Of a stretch of DNA of 57,232 nt, positions 6,982 through 16,000 are shown in pieces. Below the pieces are notes generated by a model. It searched no databases. It was not told the origin of the DNA and saw only the letters and a list, made by a program, of their open reading frames with translations. Location: positions 1 through 57,232 of the IMG/VR virus record IMGVR_UViG_3300045930_000098. One strand, written 5' to 3'. Source of the stretch: a virus. Made by a program: the position numbers and the translations under genes. The stretch's first letter is position 1, and every line of letters starts with the position of its first letter.

Positions 6982-7251
6982 ATGAAAGAGCCGTCTGAGG
7001 CGGCGCTCCGGGTGGCGTTTGGGAAGGCCATCCGACAACTGAGGCATGACCGCAAATTGGCGCAGGAGAACTTGGCCGCATTGGCCCAACTGGATCGGGC
7101 ATACATGGGAGGGCTGGAACGCGGGAAGCACGCTCCGACGATTATCACGGTTCGCAAGATCGCACATGGCCTGCGAATCACCCCAGCCCATATCATGCGT
7201 GAGTGGGAGCGGCATGTGAAGTATCCGCCGAACAACAACGCGAACACGTAG
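6982..7251 (+). CDS. XRE-family transcriptional repressor
   Basis: 89 residues from MKEPSEAALR. The HTH spans roughly residues 12-65 (AIRQLRHDRKLAQENLAALA, DRAYMGGLERGKHAPTIITV, KIAHGLRI), a Cro/C1-type fold without a peptidase or ligand domain. It is one of very few plus-strand genes and faces the recombination operon across an operator-rich region, so it is the best candidate for the lysogeny repressor. The frame is open back to 6910, but that extension reads through the operator repeats and is probably untranslated. Confidence 0.85.
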   Translation: MKEPSEAALRVAFGKAIRQLRHDRKLAQENLAALAQLDRAYMGGLERGKHAPTIITVRKIAHGLRITPAHIMREWERHVKYPPNNNANT

Positions 7252-7276
7252 CGTTCGTCCCTCCCCCCCCCATCGA

Positions 7277-7296
7277 CCGGGGCCTTGCGGCCCCGG
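7277..7296. terminator. Bidirectional hairpin between convergent genes
   Basis: CCGGGGCC-TTGC-GGCCCCGG, an 8-base perfect stem with a 4-base loop, sits between the end of the plus-strand XRE gene (7251) and the end of the minus-strand tail operon (7312). No clear T tract on either side, so termination strength is uncertain. Confidence 0.55.
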
Positions 7297-7311
7297 CGCT
7301 ATTGGTGTCCT

Positions 7312-7734
7312 TCAGAAGAGCTTGTTGACGATGCTCTCGACGGCAGTCTGCAAGCCAGCATCGCTGACGCCGGTCCCGTCGATCTGCACGGCAGGCGTCA
7401 TCACCACGGCTGGCTGAAGCTCCGTGGCTTCCATGTCTGGCTGCTTCATGGTCGCATAGGCCCATGTCGTGCGCGTCTTGTGCGCGGCGGTCGTGATCGG
7501 CTCGTTGAGGATGTAGTCGGCATATTTCAGGCAGGCCACCTTGATCCGGCCCCGGAAGATCGAGTCCGTCATGAGCATGGCGCTCTGCTCATACGTCAGA
7601 ACGTCCTGCGGCGTCGGCGTCGGCGGCGTCGTTGTCGGCGTGGTCGGCGGCGTGGTTGGCGGCGTTGTCGGTGTCATCGGTTTCTCTCCTTTGAAAAGTC
7701 TCAGTATCGCGATCACAAAACTCTTGAGGACCAT
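7312..7734 (-). CDS. Conserved small phage protein with Thr/Pro linker
   Basis: 140 residues. A short amphipathic N-terminus (MVLKSFVIAILRLF) is followed by TPPTT repeats (residues 20-42), then a helical domain (SIFRGRIKVACLKYADYILN, HKTRTTWAYATM, VSDAGLQTAVESIVN). The last part resembles a small virion-associated family in which an FRxRVRxALxKxA helix and a VSDxxIxxxVN end are conserved; function unknown. Last gene of the tail operon. A start at MTPTTPP would remove the amphipathic piece. Confidence 0.65.
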   Translation of the reverse strand: MVLKSFVIAILRLFKGEKPMTPTTPPTTPPTTPTTTPPTPTPQDVLTYEQSAMLMTDSIFRGRIKVACLKYADYILNEPITTAAHKTRTTWAYATMKQPDMEATELQPAVVMTPAVQIDGTGVSDAGLQTAVESIVNKLF

Positions 7735-7743
7735 TCCTCCTCC

Positions 7744-8511
7744 TCAGTAGCGCGGCCTTCGCACGCGCTCCCACAGATGCTCTGGCGGCGTCCCGACGCC
7801 GCGACTCGCGACCCTCACCTTGGAAGATCCGGAGCCGACGAAGCGCAACGACGCCGATCCCGAGGAGGCCACCATCACATGACTGCGGCCCTCGTCCCAG
7901 ATGAAGATCAACTCCGCGAGGCCGGTGGACGCCACCCGCACTTTGCTCTCGCCCAGAGCGAGGATCGCCTGCGGCGTGTACGTGCCTGCGCCGCCGGATG
8001 CGATGCGGACGGCTGACGCGCCGGTCCCGATGAAGGCCATCGCGCCCGCGCCGCCGGATGCGACCAGGACGGTCGATGCGCCGGTCCCGCTGAAGACCAG
8101 GAAGCCCGCGCCGACCGACGCAGTGCCAATCGAGCTTGCGCCGTCGCCCGTGCGCGGGAGCGGAGTGTACTCGCCTGCGCCACCGGAGCCGACAGAGATC
8201 ATACTGTCGCCCCAGCCGAAGCGTGGAGCGTAGTTGATCCCCTCGCCGGTCGATCCGACGAAGACGGTGGAGAGGCCCGCCCCACTGCCAAGGTCCATCT
8301 CCCCGGCGCCGGATGAGCCGACGAGAACGGTAGCGGTCCCGATTCCGATCAGGCCAATGTCAGGACCGAAGCCGCCCTCTCCGAAGCCGCCCTCTCCGTA
8401 TACGGCTTCCATGAAGATGATCGTGAGCAGATCTTCCTGGCTGAGAAATTGGCCGACGCCGCTCTCCGCGACCAGGACACCGGACGATCCTGCTCCAACG
8501 ACATCCGCCAT
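7744..8511 (-). CDS. Repeat protein built from ten ~20-residue Gly/Ser/Val units
   Basis: 255 residues made almost wholly of repeats of the form GxGxSxVxVASxGxGxxxF (for example GTGASTVLVASGGAGAMAF, GTGASAVRIASGGAGTYTP). The regular alternation of hydrophobic V/I with Ser/Gly suggests a stacked beta-structure such as a beta-solenoid or beta-prism. It lies downstream of the tail-fibre genes, so a surface or receptor-binding role is plausible. No named family recognised. Confidence 0.75.
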   Translation of the reverse strand: MADVVGAGSSGVLVAESGVGQFLSQEDLLTIIFMEAVYGEGGFGEGGFGPDIGLIGIGTATVLVGSSGAGEMDLGSGAGLSTVFVGSTGEGINYAPRFGWGDSMISVGSGGAGEYTPLPRTGDGASSIGTASVGAGFLVFSGTGASTVLVASGGAGAMAFIGTGASAVRIASGGAGTYTPQAILALGESKVRVASTGLAELIFIWDEGRSHVMVASSGSASLRFVGSGSSKVRVASRGVGTPPEHLWERVRRPRY

Positions 8512-8520
8512 CGTGATCCT

Positions 8521-9432
8521 CTATTTGCCTGTCACTACTGCGTCCTTGGCTTTTTGCAGAGCCGCTTCCGCCGCCGCGAGATTCGCCCGCGCCTTCTGCA
8601 CGTCTGGCGTGGGGTAAGCGTCGAGAACCGGCGCCAGCGTCCGCTGAATGTTCGCGGCGAAGTAGCTCCACCAGTCGGGATACTTGTAGAGCGGCTTCCC
8701 GGTGGCGTCGAGGCCCGCCCGCTCGTACTCCACCATGAATTTCTGGATCGACGCGATCACCTCTGCCGGGACCGTGAAGCACCGTTGCGTCTTGTTGATC
8801 TCCGCGCAGACCTTTGTCGGCGTCGGCGGCGGGTACGGCCCCTGCTCCGACTGGATGGTGATATTGATGATCGCCTGCGCCTTCTGCCCGCCGCTATCGC
8901 CCACCACTACCGATACCGGCGCGTTGGTGACCGGCGCAGTGGGAGTCCCGCTGATCACTTCGCCGTTGAGCGCCAGTCCTGGGGGCATGACTTGATTGGC
9001 GACTAGCGCCCACGTATACGGCTCCGCGCCGCCCGCTGCGGTGAGCGTCAGCATGAACGCTTTCCCGACCATCCCCGGCATCGGATTGCGTGGCGCGGTG
9101 ACCGTGAGGACTTCCTGTATCCGCAACGAGACGCGGATCTGCCCGGTGCGCTGCGGATTGCTGGAGTCGGTGACCATCGGAAAGACATCCATCATGAAGC
9201 TCTGAGTCGGCGTGCCGGATATTGTCGCCACGCCGTTCACCGTGTTCCCCAGCGCGAGGCCGGAAGGCAATCCCGATACGGTCCACTTGTGAGGCGCAGT
9301 GCCGTCTTTCACCCACAACTCGATCTTCATGGGCATCCCGACGACGCCGATTGGATTGCCCGTGAACCCGGCATTGTTCAGCGGTGTCTGCGCGTAAGCG
9401 GCGACTGCCGCAAAGACGAGCCATAGTTTCAT
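8521..9432 (-). CDS. Secreted putative-Ig (He_PIG-like) repeat protein in tail-fibre region
   Basis: 303 residues from MKLWLVFAAVAAYAQ, a Sec signal peptide with likely cleavage after AYA. Two putative-Ig domains follow, each with the P-x-x-W-(T/A)-x-x-x-L-P-x-GL-x-L...ISGTPT pattern (about residues 50-115 and 135-210), then a Cys pair region and a C-terminal helical repeat (ANLAAAEAALQKAKDA). The upstream 22 codons of the frame are noise. Such domains are abundant in Acidobacteriota proteins. Function within a phage is unclear. Confidence 0.75.
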   Translation of the reverse strand: MKLWLVFAAVAAYAQTPLNNAGFTGNPIGVVGMPMKIELWVKDGTAPHKWTVSGLPSGLALGNTVNGVATISGTPTQSFMMDVFPMVTDSSNPQRTGQIRVSLRIQEVLTVTAPRNPMPGMVGKAFMLTLTAAGGAEPYTWALVANQVMPPGLALNGEVISGTPTAPVTNAPVSVVVGDSGGQKAQAIINITIQSEQGPYPPPTPTKVCAEINKTQRCFTVPAEVIASIQKFMVEYERAGLDATGKPLYKYPDWWSYFAANIQRTLAPVLDAYPTPDVQKARANLAAAEAALQKAKDAVVTGK

Positions 9433-9440
9433 AGAGCCTC

Positions 9441-10583
9441 TCAGTAATTCGTTACTTGGGGCCGACTGCGGAGGTAGCCGGTCTGGTAGTATGTCCAACC
9501 GGCTGCAAGCCCTCCGTTATCGACCACGTACACGTAGCCGTGCAATGGCGGTCTGCTCAGTTGGAACGGCTTGAACATGATCCGCACCACAGCGGTCACG
9601 TCGGTGCCCGACTTGGAGAAGTAGCTGCTTGGCGTGTCCACCTGACAGGTGATGTTCTGCGGGTAATTGCCCGTTCCCATCGTGATCGCTCCCTGCCAGC
9701 CGCCGCCGTCGCCCGACAGGTGGAAGTAGTTGCCGTTGGGGTACATCAGGAAGTAGCAGGCTTGGTTGGCGTCGACGCCGTTGTTGATCAGGATGTGCAT
9801 GTAGTTGATGTTTCCGTAGCCGTCCGCGTCCCTGACCGTGGCGCTGACGTAGAACCAAGTGTTATAGGCGACGTTGGCCGGGATGCCGCTCAGACCGATG
9901 GTCTGCGGCGTATTGTTCACGGTGTAGGTGATCTCGACCCTGCCAGCAATCCCGGCATTTCCTCCGCTCTCGCCGTTTCCACCCTGACATCCGCCGCCTG
10001 GAGCAGCACATGCAGGGTTAAACCCGCTACCCTGGTTGTTCGAGCCGCCGCCGCTGCCGCCCCAGCCGCCGCAACCATCGCCCCAGTCGCATGTTTCTCC
10101 CTGGTTGCCTTGCTGGCCGCTTTGCCTGAAGTCGCCGGTGCTGGTGTTATACGAGCCGCCGCCGCCGCCGCCGCCCGAACCCCAGCCGCCCTCGTTCTGA
10201 TGGTTGAACCACCCGCCGCCGCCGCCGTACCCACCGTCCGCTACGCAGTGCGATCCAAAAGAAGAGTCGCCGGAGTCACCGCCGTTTGATCTTGGAGATC
10301 CTGCGCCGCCGCCGCCGCCGACCGTGACTGTGATTTGCTGGCCCGCCGATACTGCGATGCTGTTCCTGACAGCGTATGCGCCGCCGCCTCCCCCTCCTCC
10401 GCCGCCGCACCGCTGGCTCTCGCAGAACCCGCCGCCGCCGCCGCCGCCCGCGCCCCAGCATTTCGCCTGGATGGCCGTCACGCCGGAAGGCACGGTGAAG
10501 GTCGTTGAACCCGGTGTATTCCACGTCTGCGTCACGCCGAAGGCCGACGCCGCGAATAGAAGAAGCGTTGTCAGTAGTCTCAT
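9441..10583 (-). CDS. Glycine-rich adhesin-like protein with signal peptide
   Basis: 380 residues from MRLLTTLLLFAASAFG (signal peptide). Residues 25-200 hold repeated runs of five to nine glycines within a beta-sandwich-like frame (WNTPGSTTFTVPSGVT start, then a VEITYTV end), as in glycine-rich phage tail-tip adhesins where glycine runs pack as polyglycine-II helices. The C-terminal 180 residues are an Ig/cadherin-like region (NTWFYVSATVRDADGYG, YVYVVDNGG). Many Cys residues fit an exported, disulphide-bonded protein. Receptor recognition is the likely role. Confidence 0.72.
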   Translation of the reverse strand: MRLLTTLLLFAASAFGVTQTWNTPGSTTFTVPSGVTAIQAKCWGAGGGGGGGFCESQRCGGGGGGGGGAYAVRNSIAVSAGQQITVTVGGGGGAGSPRSNGGDSGDSSFGSHCVADGGYGGGGGWFNHQNEGGWGSGGGGGGGSYNTSTGDFRQSGQQGNQGETCDWGDGCGGWGGSGGGSNNQGSGFNPACAAPGGGCQGGNGESGGNAGIAGRVEITYTVNNTPQTIGLSGIPANVAYNTWFYVSATVRDADGYGNINYMHILINNGVDANQACYFLMYPNGNYFHLSGDGGGWQGAITMGTGNYPQNITCQVDTPSSYFSKSGTDVTAVVRIMFKPFQLSRPPLHGYVYVVDNGGLAAGWTYYQTGYLRSRPQVTNY

Positions 10584-10588
10584 GCTGG

Positions 10589-12208
10589 TCACCAGTTTGT
10601 GTAGTAGCGGTAGCCGATCCGGATGGACTTGGCAGAGCCGCTGATCACGTAGGCTCCGACGAACATCCCGACCGGGATGACGTGGTAGCCGTTGTTGATG
10701 TTTGTGGACTGCGACCCATTGCACGCGAGGTTGCCGTTGATGAAGTCGCCGCCGTCGTTGCGCCGCAGATTGATCGTGGCGTCGTTGGTGTCCGACCAGC
10801 ACTGCACCTGATCGATGACGCTCTGCACGTTCTGCGGCTGGAAGACGCCCCAGACGACCACGCCGGTCTGGAGCGCGAGGTACGGATCGTTGAGAGCGAA
10901 CGAGCCGGTCCAGCGGCGCACGTTCACGACCTGTCGGGCCGCGTTGTCGAGACTGCCGTAGCGATAGAATCCATCGCCACTGTTCACAACAAAGCTGGAG
11001 ATAGCCGGGTTCTCGATACCGTTGCTGGAGTTGAAGTAGCCACCCATGATGTAGCCGTTGCCCTGCGTGCGGACAACCTTGTTGGCTTCATTGTTGGTGC
11101 CACCGTGAACGACCAGCCCACCCACGGCATTCGCGTTGTCGGCGGTATCCACCAGCCCGTTCTGGCCCGCATCGCAGGACGTTGCCCAGGAACCGGAGCA
11201 GCCGACCTCGAACATGCGGACACCCGCTCCCGTCGCGTTGTTGAGAAACGCAGGCTTCCCGGTCACGCCGGTATACGGCACGCTTCCCGCGCTCCCCGCG
11301 CTCCCTGATGCGTTGCCGGTGATGTGAATGGTATAGGTCCCGGTGAGAGCATCAGCGGCGCCCTGAACGTGTGAACTGGCGTGCGCGGACGGAGCGAACG
11401 TCGCGGGCTTGCCGCTGACGCCGGTCCACGGCACTGCGGTCGCGTTGGTGGCATTGGTCGCGTTGGTGGCGGTCGTGGCCGTCGCCGCGTTGCCGCTGAT
11501 CCCGATGCTGTACGTGCCGCTGGTGATCTTGCTGGAGTAGTCGCCCACCGTCGAGAGGTCCGCGACCGGGTGTGTGTGCGCGGATGGCGTGAAGGTCGAT
11601 GGGACGCCGCTCAGTTTTCCCCACGCGAGGCCGGTGATCCATGCGGGATTGTTGTAGCTTCCCGTCGTGTAGACGCCGTTGGTGACGGTGTCCGCGTTGC
11701 CAGCGAGAGGCCCGCTGAATCCCGTAGCCGTGATGGTCCCGGCGAACACGTTGCTCCGCGTCAGGAGCGCCGTGTTCAGAAAGCCCGCGCCCAGCCCGTT
11801 CTGGATCGCCTTCACTTCAGCGGCTAGCTGGTTGTGATAGTTCTCGTCGTTGAGGATCTGGACCGGCGTCCCGTTGGCGTGCGCCCGCGCCGGTCCATGT
11901 ATGCCGCGCCCGCCCGCGCAGACGGTGACCGTAGCCCCCGACGCAGAGCAGATCTTGATCACCTCTGCGGTCGTGCCGCTCCCCAGCGTGTAGTACGCGG
12001 GAGCGCAGAACGTGACGCCGCTGGCGACGGAGAACGACAGGACCGAATCGTTGATCCCTCCGTCCAGCGTCGAGCGGGCGCTATTGCACGCCACGCCCAG
12101 CGTGGTGTCGGTGGCGACGGACGCAGGGAACGCCGCCGGTCGCGGGTTCCCGTTCTGTTGCGCGAGGACGATGCACGCGCAGAGAAACACGGAGAGGAGT
12201 TGTCGCAT
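10589..12208 (-). CDS. Tail-fibre-like protein with signal peptide
   Basis: 539 residues. N-terminal signal peptide MRQLLSVFLCACIVLAQ. Central repeats of the tail-fibre type (W-x-x-VSG-K-P-x-TF-x-PSAH, then PYTGVTGKPAFLNNATGAG) typical of phage collar/fibre proteins, and a C-terminal globular domain. The start shares base 12208 with the stop of the preceding gene. A signal peptide on a fibre protein is unusual because virion proteins assemble in the cytoplasm. Confidence 0.78.
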   Translation of the reverse strand: MRQLLSVFLCACIVLAQQNGNPRPAAFPASVATDTTLGVACNSARSTLDGGINDSVLSFSVASGVTFCAPAYYTLGSGTTAEVIKICSASGATVTVCAGGRGIHGPARAHANGTPVQILNDENYHNQLAAEVKAIQNGLGAGFLNTALLTRSNVFAGTITATGFSGPLAGNADTVTNGVYTTGSYNNPAWITGLAWGKLSGVPSTFTPSAHTHPVADLSTVGDYSSKITSGTYSIGISGNAATATTATNATNATNATAVPWTGVSGKPATFAPSAHASSHVQGAADALTGTYTIHITGNASGSAGSAGSVPYTGVTGKPAFLNNATGAGVRMFEVGCSGSWATSCDAGQNGLVDTADNANAVGGLVVHGGTNNEANKVVRTQGNGYIMGGYFNSSNGIENPAISSFVVNSGDGFYRYGSLDNAARQVVNVRRWTGSFALNDPYLALQTGVVVWGVFQPQNVQSVIDQVQCWSDTNDATINLRRNDGGDFINGNLACNGSQSTNINNGYHVIPVGMFVGAYVISGSAKSIRIGYRYYTNW

Positions 12209-12618
12209 TACTGGCCTGCTTTCAGAACCGTGAACGAATAGCTGTTGATGGACACCTTCGCATTGACCTGGATGTCGATGCTATTCAGATTGAGGTTGAA
12301 GCCCGCGCCGACGCCGACCGTTCCATCGAAGACCGGGGCGCCGCCCGACGTGAAGAACCGACACCAGGATGCCTGCCCGGTCGCCACCGCAGTGCCGTCC
12401 GCGATTGGGTTGGCGGCGGCTACACCTCCAGCGGCGCCGCCGAATGCGGGATTCCCAAGAGCGTGGCTGGAGAGCAGGACCTGGCCGGTGATTGCAGTGT
12501 CGCCGTTCGCCGGTTTCGCGCCGTCGTAGATCTTGAGCGTGCCGCCGTTGCATTGCGTCAGACCGGCGTTCGCCATCGCGTTCGCCATCGCATCGGTGAT
12601 TTGAGTGTCGAGTGCCAT
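12208..12618 (-). CDS. Small conserved phage structural protein
   Basis: 136 residues. Matches a small beta-rich family in phage tail regions with an N-terminal MALDTQITDAMANAMA helix, a LKIYDGAKPANGD strand pair, an FFTSGGAPVFDG loop and a terminal S-x-x-FTV strand. Probably a fibre or baseplate-associated protein. Its stop overlaps the start of the secreted fibre gene. Confidence 0.7.
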   Translation of the reverse strand: MALDTQITDAMANAMANAGLTQCNGGTLKIYDGAKPANGDTAITGQVLLSSHALGNPAFGGAAGGVAAANPIADGTAVATGQASWCRFFTSGGAPVFDGTVGVGAGFNLNLNSIDIQVNAKVSINSYSFTVLKAGQ

Positions 12619-12636
12619 GTTGGTTCTCCTGTTTGA

Positions 12637-13026
12637 TTAGCCCTGCGGTGTCACCGGCAATTGCGGTGGCGGCGTCGGAGCCGGTGGCGTCGGAGCCGGT
12701 GGCGTCGGAGCCGGTGGCGTCTGGGCTGGCGGCGCCGGGGCCGGTGGAGTTCCGCCGACGCGCTTTGGCCGCGCCATGTCTTTAATCTCTTTCTCGATCT
12801 TCTGCGCCGCTTCCAACTGTGCGCGGAGTGATGGCGGCGGGTACTGCTTTACGACTTGGTGAATGGTTTGGTGAACGGCGTCTTCGATAAAGGCGTCTGG
12901 TGTCGGATAGAGCTTGGTCATGACTTGAGCGCCGGTAACCGGATCGTTGGTGACGCGGATCTGCGTGGCGATGTACTGCTCGATGCTCCAGACCACGTCC
13001 TGCGGAATGTCTAGGACGATCTGCAT
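12637..13026 (-). CDS. Hypothetical protein with Pro-rich repeat tail
   Basis: 129 residues. A helical N-terminal half (MQIVLDIPQDVVWSIEQYIA) precedes a TPPAP tail encoded by three exact 15-base tandem repeats (12671-12715) plus a partial one. Good ribosome-binding site (GGAGAGGAG) before the ATG. Overlaps the end of the giant tail protein by 245 bases. Function unknown; the tail may be a flexible linker. Confidence 0.65.
   Translation of the reverse strand: MQIVLDIPQDVVWSIEQYIATQIRVTNDPVTGAQVMTKLYPTPDAFIEDAVHQTIHQVVKQYPPPSLRAQLEAAQKIEKEIKDMARPKRVGGTPPAPAPPAQTPPAPTPPAPTPPAPTPPPQLPVTPQG
12671..12715. repeat. 15-base tandem repeat (3 copies) encoding Pro-rich tail
   Basis: Three identical copies of GGCGTCGGAGCCGGT in tandem, in frame, giving the TPPAP repeats of the overlapping gene. 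Copy number is likely variable between strains. Confidence 0.8.
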
Positions 13027-16000
13027 TGGGTGTCTCCTCTCCTTCTCGCTCTCGTAGCGGGATCTCTCCGATATAGGTCACGATGCCGTTGGTGAATGTG
13101 ACTGACCGGCCATCCCTGTCGATAATCGTGCCGCTCTTGCCGTCCGCTACCTGGAAGATGCCGAACGATTGCGCTCGACACATGGCAGTCGAGGTCGTTT
13201 GAACGAACTGAACGCTGGTGTACTCCTGCGCGTAGCTTCCCGCTGGCTGGTAGTTGCCCTTCGGCTGGTAGAGACTGTCCAGTTCCGTGCCGTTGCGGTA
13301 GATGTAGCGGAAGTAGCCGTCGCGGCTGCTATTGATGGTTTCGGTGTTCTGAATTTTGACCGACAGAAAGTTGGCATTCAAGCTGGAATCGACCATCGTG
13401 TACGCGCCCAGCTTGTAGGTGGCAAAAGGACCGCTACCGTATCCGCTATTGGAGGTGACCCAGCCAGCCAAGGTTTCAAAGTTCCCGCCGCCCGTCAACT
13501 GGACGCCCCCGGTGCCGGTGAACTTCACCGGGGTCGCGCCGGTCACGGTCATTTCTCCCACGGTCAGCTTGCTGAAGTTGAGCGATTTGATTTGCGTGTC
13601 GGTGAGACTGTCGCCTTTCACCTTCACGGTTGGTCCGCGCTCCAGTGTAGTTTCGTCGGAAGAGAAGATGATTTGGTTGCCGCTGGTAGTCAACCCTGCG
13701 CCCTGATCGACGCGGATGCTGGTCGTTCCGGTGATCCCGATGCCGATTGTGATGGTGGCTCCATTGGCTCCGACAGTCAGCGGCCCGCCCGTGTCTGGCT
13801 TAAAGCGGATGGCGCCGGTGTCCACGGCAATGCCGTTGCCACTTCCAACGACGATGCCGTTGGAGTCGAGTCCCATACCGGAGACGCCGCCCAGCCTAAT
13901 CTTGATCCTGGTGGAATCGCCTGACGGATACATGATCCCGTCACTGAGGCCGACCGCCACGCCGCTGGCGTCCACGCCCAGCCCGCCGTTGACCTTGACA
14001 TCGATGTCACCGTTGTAGAGTACAGTGCCTCTGGCGACACGCACGGCAATGCCGTCCGATTGAACCTTTGTCCCGGCGTTCGCCCCGATCTTGACCTGGA
14101 TACCCTCAGTTGCGCCACGCTTGATGCCAGCCGCGCCATCCACCTTGACCTGGATGGCTCCGTCCGCGCCGAACTCCGTGCCGCTGGCTACTCCGGTGAG
14201 AGGCTCCAGCGCGTCGGTGCCGCTGACGAACACTTGCCCGCGCCCGATCTTGATCGCGCCTTTCTTGTTGACATCGATCTCCATGCCGGGACCGGGCAAA
14301 AACTTGAGCGGCCCGCCGGTCTTGATGAGTCCATCGGAAGCGTTGACCTCGAGCAGTGGCCCCTTGAACGTCTGCCCCTCGCCAAGGTTGAGAGTTAGAT
14401 CGCGCCCAGCGGCGGCTTGTCCTGCGCCGCGCCGCACGCGCAGATGGCCGCGCATCAGTCCGGACGCGCCACCGTCCGTATGGACATCGACACCCTCGCC
14501 CTCGTCGGTCTTGAGATCCAGGTTGCCGTTGGTGATCCGGTGCGGGCGATTGGGATCGAGCGGGATCGTGACGCCGGGAATCCTGGTGGACGGATTGAGG
14601 ATCGGACCCTTGAGCAAGCTGTGATCGAGATCGAGCACCACGTCGAAGTACGGACGCTGGGCTGGCGTCGTCTGTCCGACTCCTGCGCTCCAGACGTTCT
14701 GCTGCGTCAGCGTGCCGCCGAATCCGTAGGGGTCGTAGCGCGAACCGATGTACTGCTTGAAGCGCACGATATTGTCGGGATTGAGCGTCGTGCCCAGAGG
14801 GTCCTGCGGCGTCGGCGCGAGATATTTATCCGGCACGTCCCACAGAAGGTCGTTCTCGATGTACACCCGGTTGGAGCGCGGGATGCGGTGGACGCTACTG
14901 TCGTCGTCATCCGTGAACGCCATCTCTTCGGGATGCTGCCCGCCGCCGACGAACGTCGCCGGATTCCCCGGCGTCTGGTAGTGGCCGGTCTGGATCGTCC
15001 ACCGCGCGAAGAAGAACTCGTCCTCATGCGTGAAGGGCAGGACGGAGTACAGGTGACCCCAGCCGTACTTCCCGGCCTTCGGCCCGTCGCCGTAGATGAT
15101 CCAGTCGATGTAGGAGACGGCCACGCCCGCGCCCACGCTCCCGACCACGTCGTTGGTCGGTTCGGGCGGCGGATTGACGGTGAACCGGCTCGTCCGGATC
15201 GCGCCGGATCGGCTGGTGTCTTCGCCGTCGAGGAGGTTGCCGGGGGCCACCAGGACGGACCACTCCTGCGGGAAGTCGGTCGGCGGATAGACCGCCGTGT
15301 TCCAGTCGCCGCGCTCTCCCAAGTAGACCGTCGTGGCGCCAGCCGGGATGCTCACCGACTTCTGCCAGAGGTCGGCGCCGCCTTTGTTCAGCAGGAGCGT
15401 GACGTTCTGCGCCTGCGGGAAGTTCACGGTCACCGCGACGACCATCCGCAGAGCGCCGCCATCATCCTTCCAGCGTTCGCGGTAGCGCGGATCGCTCGTC
15501 GGGAGCGTGCTGGCATCGACCGCAGTTGCCGTCGCCGCCGGTCCACCGGGAATGGTCTGCGTCTTGCCGGGAAGCGTGATCTGGATGTCGTAGGGTTCGC
15601 TGGGAACGTCTGCTTCAGTGAAGCCGGTGAACCGGAGGTAGCAGTTCGCGATTGGTTGCGGCTGCAACTGGATGCGCCCGTCCACGATATGGAACGGGAT
15701 CTCAGAGCCGGTCGCCGGGACCTCGTAGGTGCGGAGGATCGCCGTAGACGCGGGCGTCCCTGGATAGCGGAACTCGACATCGACGTGATGCAGTAGCGCG
15801 TAATCCGGATGGAGCGTCGGCAGATGGATCGAGCCGTCGAAGACTGCGGCCACGCCACTGCCCCACGGTTCGCCGGTCGGCTGGTACACGTCAGCGGTGA
15901 CCGGCGGCGGCTTCTGGATGCCGCCACCTGTCGGCGGCGAAGCTCCACCTTGCGCCACGATCACGCGGAGCTCGCACTGTTTGGTGGCGACGGCGGGATC

